Below are positions 57,992 to 64,000 of a DNA stretch of 64,000 bases, one piece after another. Each line of letters starts with the position of its first letter. Position 1 is the first letter of the stretch. The stretch is from Herbiconiux daphne (GTDB lineage Bacteria; Actinomycetota; Actinomycetes; Actinomycetales; Microbacteriaceae). A program made the translations under genes and the position numbers. The DNA lies in the NCBI RefSeq assembly GCF_024979295.1, contig NZ_JANLCJ010000001.1:620001-684000 (forward strand), read 5' to 3'. The notes under the pieces are model-generated. The model saw nothing but the letters and a program-made list of their open reading frames with translations. It made no database searches and was not told the DNA's origin.

Positions 57992-59053
57992 CTATTTGCG
58001 ACTGGCGCGGTTGGCGAAGCGCTGCTGCAGCAGCACGGCGATCACGATGATCACGCCCTTGGCGATGGCCTGCACCGACGTCGAGAGGTTGTTCTGGGTG
58101 AACACGTTGGTGAGGGTCGAGAAGATCAGCACGCCGAGCACGGTGCCCATGATCGTTCCGCGGCCGCCGACGAGCAGCGTTCCGCCCACCACCACCGCCG
58201 CGATCGCGTCGAGTTCGTAGAGCGTGCCGTGGGTGGAGGTTCCCGCCGTGGTGCGGGCGAGCATCATCACGCCCGCGATGCCGGCGGTGAGGCCCGACAG
58301 CACGTAGAGGTACATCATGTGGCGCTTGACCTTGATGCCCGCCAGGCGCGCGGCCTCGAGGTTGCCGCCGATGGCGACCGTTCGGCGGCCGAAGGTGGTG
58401 CGGTTGAGCAGGAACCAGCCGGCGAGCACCACGATCGCGAAGATCCAGATCAAGATGGACACGCCCAGGATGTCGCCGCGGAAGAAGTCGAGAAAGCCCT
58501 GCTGGCGCACGATCTGGGTGGTGCGGTTGGCGAGCACCTCGGCCAGGCCACGGGCCGCGACGAGCATGGCGAGGGTGGCGATGAACGCCACGACGTTGCC
58601 ATAGGCGATCACGATGCCGTTGATCAACCCCGCTCCGGCCCCCACCGCGAGGGCGATGATCACCATGACGATCCAGTTCGACGCGTCGGCGAAGTTCTGC
58701 ACCCACGAGAGCGTGGCGACCACGCTGGCGAGGCCGAGCACCGACCCGACGGAGAGGTCGATGCCGCCCGCGGTGATGACGAAGGTCATGCCGATGCTCA
58801 CCACGCCGATGATCGAGGCGAACCGGATGATCGTGAGCACGTTCTCGACGTTGGCGAACCGGTCGCCCGCGGTGATGGTGCCGACGACGAAGAGGGCGAG
58901 CAGGGCGATGACGAGGCCGATGCTGCGGCCGGCCGAGCCGCCGAGCACGCGGTTCAGCACGCTGCGCTTCTCGTCGTGCGGCGGAAGCCCGCCGGCGACG
59001 TGCCCTTCGCCCGCCAGCGCGGCCTGGGCTTCTGACGAGTTCTGCTCGCTCAC
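57992..59053 (-). CDS. Ribose-type sugar ABC transporter permease
   Basis: A 353-residue protein with 8-10 helices of the RbsC/XylH class (CUT2). ITAGGIDLSVGSVLGLASVV is the diagnostic membrane motif. GNLEAARLAGIKVKRHMMYL, then YVLSGLTAGIAGVMM, is the ATPase-facing loop. TLLVGGRGTIMGTVLGVLIF follows near the end. It is translated from a GTG overlapping the ATPase stop (GTGA). With the ATPase gene and the divergent binding-protein gene it forms one importer. Confidence 0.94.
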   Translation of the reverse strand: MSEQNSSEAQAALAGEGHVAGGLPPHDEKRSVLNRVLGGSAGRSIGLVIALLALFVVGTITAGDRFANVENVLTIIRFASIIGVVSIGMTFVITAGGIDLSVGSVLGLASVVATLSWVQNFADASNWIVMVIIALAVGAGAGLINGIVIAYGNVVAFIATLAMLVAARGLAEVLANRTTQIVRQQGFLDFFRGDILGVSILIWIFAIVVLAGWFLLNRTTFGRRTVAIGGNLEAARLAGIKVKRHMMYLYVLSGLTAGIAGVMMLARTTAGTSTHGTLYELDAIAAVVVGGTLLVGGRGTIMGTVLGVLIFSTLTNVFTQNNLSTSVQAIAKGVIIVIAVLLQQRFANRASRK

Positions 59054-60570
59054 GCGGCACTTCCTTTCATGACCAGGTCGAGCACGCCGTGCTCGTCGAT
59101 GTCGCTCGCGTCGGTGGTGTGGATGACACGGCCCTCGGCGACCACGAGAACGCGGTCGGAGAGCCCGAGCACCTCCTCGATCTCGCTCGAGATCACCACG
59201 ATCGCCGTGCCCGACGCCGCGAGCGACCGGATGAGGCTGTAGATCTCGGCCCGGGCGCCGACGTCGACGCCGCGAGTGGGTTCGTCGAGCAGCAGCACCC
59301 TGGTGCCGTGCACGAGCCACCGGGCCAGCAGGATCTTCTGCTGGTTGCCGCCCGAGAGGGTGCGCGCCGGCCGGTCGGGATCGGCCGGCCGCAACTCGAG
59401 GCCCTCGAGCTGCGTGCGGGCCACCTGGCGCTCGGTGCGCTCGTTGAGGAAGCCGAGTCGGGCCCAGCGGCCGAAGCTCGCCAGGGTGACGTTGCGGTAG
59501 ACCGGTTCGTCGAGGATGAGCCCCTGACTCTTGCGCTCCTCGGGTGAGAGCCCCATGCCGGCGTGCACCCCGGCCCGCACCGATCCCGGTTCGACGGGCG
59601 CGCCGTCGACCTCCACGGTGCCCGACGTCTGCTTGCGGGCTCCGTAGACGGTCTCCATGATCTCGGACCGGCCCGACCCCACGAGGCCCGCGAGGCCCAC
59701 GATCTCGCCGGCGCGCACGTCGAAGCTGACCTCGTCGAAGATGCCGCGCAGCGCGAGGCCTTTGACCGAGAGCAGCACGGGGGCGTCGGCCGCGACGGGC
59801 ACGGCGGGCGGAAAGACGTTCTCGACCGTGCGGCCGGTCATCAGGCGGATGAGGTCGGCGGTGGGCGTCTCGGCGACGGCGAGATTGGTGGCCATGGTGC
59901 GGCCGTCTTTGATCACCGTGATGCGGTCGCCGATCGCCCGGATCTCTTCGAGCCGGTGCGAGATGTAGATCACGGCGATGCCGTCGGCCGTGAGTTCACG
60001 CACCACGCGGAAGAGGTTCTTCACCTCTTCGGAGTCGAGCACCGCCGACGGCTCGTCCATGATGATGAGCTTCGTGTCGTGGCTGAGCGCCCGGGCCATG
60101 CTGACGATCTGCTTGTTCGCGGCCGACAGTGTGCCGACCTCGCGGTTCGACGAGATGGTGCCGTGACCGAGCCTCGTCATGATCTCGTGGGCCCGCCGGC
60201 TCGTGCGCCGGCGATCGGTGACGCCCGCCCGGGCGAACTCGTGGCCCAGAAAGATGTTCTCGGCCACGGTGAGGCCGTCGACCACGTCGAGTTCTTGATA
60301 CATCGTCGCGATGCCGAGGCCCAGGGCGGCCACCGGGTCGGAGATCGTGGTCGCCTCGCCCTGCCACACGAACTCGCCATCATCGGGCTGGTAGACCCCG
60401 GAGAGCGTCTTGATGAGTGTCGACTTGCCGGCGCCGTTCTGACCGAGCACACAGTGCACCTCGCCCGGCAGCACCTCGAGATCGACCCCCTTGAGGGCCT
60501 GGACACCGGCGAAGGATTTCGTCAGTCCGCGCACTTCGAGCAGCGGCATCCCCTGGTCGACATTGATCAT
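59050..60570 (-). CDS. Sugar ABC transporter ATP-binding protein (RbsA-like, duplicated)
   Basis: A 506-residue double ATPase. The first half has Walker A GQNGAGKST, a weak signature LSAANKQ and Walker B LIIMDEPSAVLD. The second half has a degenerate Walker A (GLVGSGRSE), the typical LSGGNQQK signature and LLLDEPTRGVD. This asymmetry is normal for CUT2 ATPases, which power import of ribose, xylose, inositol and similar sugars. Its stop overlaps the permease gene. It is divergent from the binding-protein gene, with 232 bp between them. Confidence 0.95.
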   Translation of the reverse strand: MINVDQGMPLLEVRGLTKSFAGVQALKGVDLEVLPGEVHCVLGQNGAGKSTLIKTLSGVYQPDDGEFVWQGEATTISDPVAALGLGIATMYQELDVVDGLTVAENIFLGHEFARAGVTDRRRTSRRAHEIMTRLGHGTISSNREVGTLSAANKQIVSMARALSHDTKLIIMDEPSAVLDSEEVKNLFRVVRELTADGIAVIYISHRLEEIRAIGDRITVIKDGRTMATNLAVAETPTADLIRLMTGRTVENVFPPAVPVAADAPVLLSVKGLALRGIFDEVSFDVRAGEIVGLAGLVGSGRSEIMETVYGARKQTSGTVEVDGAPVEPGSVRAGVHAGMGLSPEERKSQGLILDEPVYRNVTLASFGRWARLGFLNERTERQVARTQLEGLELRPADPDRPARTLSGGNQQKILLARWLVHGTRVLLLDEPTRGVDVGARAEIYSLIRSLAASGTAIVVISSEIEEVLGLSDRVLVVAEGRVIHTTDASDIDEHGVLDLVMKGSAA

Positions 60571-60802
60571 GATCGCAAGCTAGCAGAATTGTTCGCGGCA
60601 CGCATCAAATTAGGCTCAAGCCGCCGACAACCCATGTTTCACGCGGAATTTGAGCGCATCAAAATCGTTAGCACGCGGCAATTTCTGAGGGCGACAAACC
60701 GAATTCGGTCTGTTATGTTGCATGAAACGTCAATGTGGACGAAGCAACGACGCACCTCCACGTTGGCGCGCAGACACCTGCACCCATCACTAGGAGGAAC
60801 AC
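60571..60802. promoter_or_regulatory. AT-richer divergent regulatory region with a 12-bp palindrome
   Basis: This 232-bp space is clearly lower in GC than the genes around it. ACCGAATTCGGT (60698-60709) is a perfect palindrome. TATGTT follows at 60714-60719 as a possible -10 for the plus strand, so a repressor at the palindrome would block the promoter. TTTCACGCGGAA near 60634 and GCATGAAACGTC near 60720 are further candidate half-sites. No gene is visible. Confidence 0.5.
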
Positions 60803-61855
60803 ATGCTTGCACCACGCTCGCTACGCAGCCGCTTGCTGCTCGCATCCGGAGCATCACTCGCGGCCGTCGCGCTGATGACCGGTTGCACCTCAGGAGGTTC
60901 CACGACCTCGACCGGCGCCGCCGCCGAAGAGAACACGGTCGAAGACAACGCGGCCGCGGGCGACACCATGACGATCGGCTTCTCGGGCCCGGCCGCCGAC
61001 CACGGGTGGCTGGGCGCCATCAACTCCGCCGCCATCGCCGAGGCCGACAAGTACTCCGATGTGAACCTCGTCGTGGCCGAGGGTACCAACGACGCCAACC
61101 TGCAGATCAGCCAGGTCGAGACGTTCATCAACGACGGCGTCGACGCCATCGTGCTGCTGCCCACCGACGGCGCGGCGCTGACGGATGTCGCGATCAAGGC
61201 CATGGAGGCCGGCATCCCGGTCATCAACGTCGACCGCGAGTTCTCGAGCACGTTCGCCGCCCGCACCACCATCCTCGGCGACAACTACGGCATGGGGGTG
61301 AGCGCCGGCACCTACATCTGCGAGCAGCTCGAGGGGCAGGACGACGCGGTCGTGGCCGAGATCGCCGGCATCGACAGCCTGCCGCTGACCCAAGACCGCA
61401 GCCAGGGCTTCGCCGACGCGCTCGACGACTGCGGGCTCGAGGTCACCAATCGGGTGGCGGCCGACTTCACCGTGCAGGGCGGGGAGGCCGCAGCCTCGCA
61501 ACTGCTGGCCTCGGCACCGAAGATCGACGCCATCTGGAACCACGACGACGACCAGGGCGTGGGTGTGCTCGCCGCCATCGACGCCGCGGGCCGCGACGAG
61601 TTCTTCATGGTCGGCGGCGCCGGTTCGGCGAACGTGATGCGCGCCATCCAGGCCGACGACACGGTGCTGAAGGCGACGGTCATCTACCCGTCGACGCAGG
61701 CAGCCGACGGCATCAGCCTGGCTCGCCTGATCGTGCAGGGCAAGGGCATGAGCGACCTGGTCGAGTCGGCCGTGCCGCGCAAGATCCAGCTCTACGCGCC
61801 CGTCGTCACCAAGGAGAACGTCGACATCTACCTGCCGAGCGCGTTCGAGTCGTAA
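60803..61855 (+). CDS. Sugar-binding lipoprotein (RbsB-like)
   Basis: A 350-residue periplasmic-binding-protein type 1 with a basic start, hydrophobic stretch and lipobox LMTGC (Cys near 28). MTIGFSGPAADHGWLGAINS opens the mature domain, VDAIVLLPTDGAALTDVAIK lines the pocket, and IPVINVDREF and IWNHDDDQGVGVLAAID follow. This is the ribose/xylose/inositol-binding class. AGGAGG precedes ATG 60803. It is divergent from the ATPase/permease genes and begins the catabolic genes for the same sugar. Confidence 0.94.
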   Translation: MLAPRSLRSRLLLASGASLAAVALMTGCTSGGSTTSTGAAAEENTVEDNAAAGDTMTIGFSGPAADHGWLGAINSAAIAEADKYSDVNLVVAEGTNDANLQISQVETFINDGVDAIVLLPTDGAALTDVAIKAMEAGIPVINVDREFSSTFAARTTILGDNYGMGVSAGTYICEQLEGQDDAVVAEIAGIDSLPLTQDRSQGFADALDDCGLEVTNRVAADFTVQGGEAAASQLLASAPKIDAIWNHDDDQGVGVLAAIDAAGRDEFFMVGGAGSANVMRAIQADDTVLKATVIYPSTQAADGISLARLIVQGKGMSDLVESAVPRKIQLYAPVVTKENVDIYLPSAFES

Positions 61856-61939
61856 CCGGTGCGTGCGGTCGGTCGGCGCGCCCTGGTGCCGGCCGGCCCC
61901 CACCTGCCCCGTGACAACCAGTGAGGAAGAGACGAAGCG

Positions 61940-63106
61940 ATGACGGCAGCATCACTCAGAGTGGCGATGGTGGGCAACGGCTTCATGGGGGCCGCTCATT
62001 CCCAGGGCTGGCGGGTCGCGCCGCGGTTCTTCGAGCTCGCAGCGACTCCTGAGACGACCGTGCTCGTGGGGCGCGACGAGCACCGCGTCGCCGCCGCGGC
62101 CGACAACTGGGGCTGGCACGAGACCTCGACGTCGTGGCGCGACACGATCGCCCGCGACGACATCGACGTGGTCGACATCGTCACCCCGGGCGACTCGCAC
62201 GCCGAGATCGCCATCGCGGCGCTGGAGGCCGGCAAGCACGTGCTCTGCGAGAAGCCGCTCGCCAACACGGTGGCCGAAGCCGAGGCGATGGCCGCGGCGG
62301 CCGAACGGGCGACCGAGCAGGGCATCCGCGCGATGGTGGGCTTCACCTACCGCCGGGTTCCTGCCGTGACGTTCGCCCGCGATCTCGTGGCCGCGGGTCG
62401 CATCGGCCAGGTGCGCCAGGTGCGCGCGGTCTATCTGCAGGACTGGCTCCGCGACGCGGAGTCGCCCATGACCTGGCGGCTCGACAAGACCCGAGCGGGC
62501 TCCGGCGCGCTCGGCGATATCGGCGCGCACGCCGTCGACCTCGCCCAGTTCGTGACCGGCCGCCAGCTGGCGAGCGTCTCGGGTGTGCTCGAGACGCTCG
62601 TGGCCGAGCGGCCGCTGCTCGCCGAGGGGCGCGGCCTCTCCGGCACGGCCGCCGCCGAACGCGGGCAGGTCACCGTCGACGACGTCGCCCTGTTCACCGG
62701 GCGGTTCGACGACGGGGTGCTCGGCAGTTTCGAGGCCACCCGCTTCAGCACGGGCCGCAAGAACGCCCTGCGCCTGGAGGTGTCGGGGTCGGATGGCGCG
62801 ATCGCCTTCAACCTCGAAGACCTCAACTCCCTGCAGTTCTACGACGCCACCGCCGACCCGGCCGTGCAGGGATTCACCAAGGTGCTCGTGACCGAACCCG
62901 AGCATCCGTATGTCTCGGCGTGGTGGCCGGCGGGCCACATGCTGGGTTACGAACACGGCTTCTCGCACCAGGCGCGCGACTTCGTCGATGCCATCGTGAG
63001 AGGCGAACAACCCCGGCCGTCGTTCGCCGACGGGCTGCAGGTGCAACGGGTGCTCGACGCCGTCGAGACCAGCTCGGGTGCCGGCAGCGCCTGGACAGCC
63101 GTCTGA
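61940..63106 (+). CDS. Gfo/Idh/MocA-family dehydrogenase
   Basis: A 388-residue NAD(P)-dependent sugar or polyol dehydrogenase. [17 protein letters not shown] is the Rossmann loop. [11 protein letters not shown] holds the family's EKP with its Lys, and [17 protein letters not shown] has the Asp/His pair. [20 protein letters not shown] is a C-terminal block common in this group. It follows the binding-protein gene by 84 bp and precedes an isomerase/epimerase gene, a combination typical of inositol, glucoside or rare-sugar oxidation. Confidence 0.93.
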   Translation: MTAASLRVAMVGNGFMGAAHSQGWRVAPRFFELAATPETTVLVGRDEHRVAAAADNWGWHETSTSWRDTIARDDIDVVDIVTPGDSHAEIAIAALEAGKHVLCEKPLANTVAEAEAMAAAAERATEQGIRAMVGFTYRRVPAVTFARDLVAAGRIGQVRQVRAVYLQDWLRDAESPMTWRLDKTRAGSGALGDIGAHAVDLAQFVTGRQLASVSGVLETLVAERPLLAEGRGLSGTAAAERGQVTVDDVALFTGRFDDGVLGSFEATRFSTGRKNALRLEVSGSDGAIAFNLEDLNSLQFYDATADPAVQGFTKVLVTEPEHPYVSAWWPAGHMLGYEHGFSHQARDFVDAIVRGEQPRPSFADGLQVQRVLDAVETSSGAGSAWTAV

Positions 63107-63134
63107 CCCCCACCGACCACACGAGGAGAACACC

Positions 63135-64000
63135 ATGGCACGACCGATCACCCTCTTCACCGGCCAATGGGCCGACCTGCCGTTCGAGCAGGTGGCGCAG
63201 CTGGCGGCCGACTGGGGCTACGACGGCCTCGAGATCGCCTGCTGGGGTGACCACCTCGATCCGTGGCGGTGGAACGAACCCGGCTACGTCGAGGGCAAGC
63301 TCGCCGTGCTCGAGAAGCACGGGCTGAAGGTCTATGCCATCTCGAACCACCTCAAGGGGCAGGCCGTGTGCGACGATCCGATCGACCAGCGGCACCGCGA
63401 CATCCTGCCCGACGTGGTGTGGGGCGACGGCGATCCCGAAGGCGTGCGTCAGCGCGCGGCCGAGGAGATGAAGAACACGGCCCGTCTCGCGGCCGCCCTC
63501 GGCGTGAAGACGGTCGTGGGGTTCACCGGGTCGAGCATCTGGAAGTACGTCGCGATGTTCCCCCCGGTGTCGCAACAGCTCGTCGACGCCGGCTACCAGG
63601 ACTTCGCCGACCGCTGGAACCCCATCCTCGACGTGTTCGACGAGGTGGGCGTGCGCTTCGCCCACGAGGTGCACCCGAGCGAGATCGCCTACGACTACTG
63701 GACGACCGTGCGCACGCTCGAGGCGATCGGCCACCGGCCGGCCTTCGGCCTGAACTGGGATCCGAGCCACTTCGTCTGGCAGGAGCTCGACCCGGTGGCC
63801 TTCATCCTCGAGTTCGCCGACCTCATCTACCACGTCGATTGCAAAGACGTGAAGATGAACACCGGCAACGGGCGCAACGGACGGTTGAGCTCCCACCTCG
63901 CCTGGGCCGACCTGCGCCGCGGCTGGGACTTCGTGTCGACCGGGCACGGCGACGTGCCGTGGGAGAAGAGCTTCCGCGCCCTCAACGCCATCGGCTACGA
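63135..64000 (+). CDS. Sugar phosphate isomerase/epimerase (3' end outside window)
   Basis: 288 codons are visible and the frame runs off the window. [20 protein letters not shown] and [17 protein letters not shown] open an AP-endonuclease-2/xylose-isomerase-like TIM barrel. [45 protein letters not shown] and [12 protein letters not shown] line up the metal-binding Glu, Asp and His. [11 protein letters not shown] supplies a further acid. The pattern is that of the family found beside Gfo/Idh/MocA dehydrogenases. ATG 63135 has GAGGAGAA and lies 28 bp after the dehydrogenase gene. Confidence 0.93.
   Translation, partial: MARPITLFTGQWADLPFEQVAQLAADWGYDGLEIACWGDHLDPWRWNEPGYVEGKLAVLEKHGLKVYAISNHLKGQAVCDDPIDQRHRDILPDVVWGDGDPEGVRQRAAEEMKNTARLAAALGVKTVVGFTGSSIWKYVAMFPPVSQQLVDAGYQDFADRWNPILDVFDEVGVRFAHEVHPSEIAYDYWTTVRTLEAIGHRPAFGLNWDPSHFVWQELDPVAFILEFADLIYHVDCKDVKMNTGNGRNGRLSSHLAWADLRRGWDFVSTGHGDVPWEKSFRALNAIGY

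Overview
The window is GC-rich (roughly 70%) actinobacterial chromosome. I infer a member of the Microbacteriaceae from the gene neighbourhoods (galU-rimJ-GlpR/SepX-like gene, FmdB-5-FCL-galU, DUF6510 with a Mo-oxidoreductase), the frequent GTG and TTG starts, the ATGA/GTGA overlaps and the -10 boxes placed directly before start codons. The genus cannot be read from the sequence. There is one tRNA gene, tRNA-Ala(CGC). I found no rRNA, CRISPR array, prophage, transposase or insertion sequence.

Layout. 0-6.6 kb is core: the end of a superfamily 1 helicase with a nuclease-like C-terminus, mscL, an FmdB-type zinc ribbon protein, 5-formyl-THF cyclo-ligase, galU, a RimJ-type acetyltransferase and a GlpR/SepX-like membrane protein. 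6.8-11.4 kb carries stress-type genes: an SDR, a small SAP-like protein, an acyltransferase, tRNA-Ala, and a metal operon (CmtR-like repressor, CDF exporter, DUF488) divergent from a GerW-like gene. 11.5-21.6 kb is a catabolic block: a GAF-PucR regulator divergent from ALDH, MFS, flavin monooxygenase, cupin and amidohydrolase genes, followed by two tandem MmyB-type regulators and a third, HTH-less relative. 21.7-34.2 kb is accessory: two paralogous alpha/beta hydrolases (one without its nucleophile serine), a bicupin oxalate decarboxylase, membrane proteins, a PucR regulator, a crcB pair, a second flavin monooxygenase, a small beta-carbonic anhydrase and an HSL-type esterase. 34.3-38 kb holds an SDR, a GNAT-AAA+ fusion, and a Mo-oxidoreductase/flavin reductase/DUF6510 module.

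38.0-49.3 kb is a long, tightly overlapping operon. It encodes a LacI regulator with a clear operator, a CUT1-type sugar ABC importer without its own ATPase, two ADP-ribosylglycohydrolase-family proteins, a fusion of a glycosidase-like barrel with an FGE-fold domain, a family III CoA-transferase and a CitE-like lyase. I read it as uptake and breakdown of a glycosylated compound, with the released acid activated to a CoA ester and cleaved. The combination is not one I recognise and is my main candidate for an undescribed pathway.

49.3-57.9 kb contains a frameshifted secreted esterase/beta-propeller gene, a 1171-residue HExxH protein with propeller repeats, an Fpg/Nei glycosylase, a metallo-beta-lactamase-fold protein and a VOC protein. 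58.0-64.0 kb is a divergent sugar-uptake and catabolism locus: a ribose-type ABC importer, a Gfo/Idh/MocA dehydrogenase and a sugar phosphate isomerase/epimerase cut by the window end.
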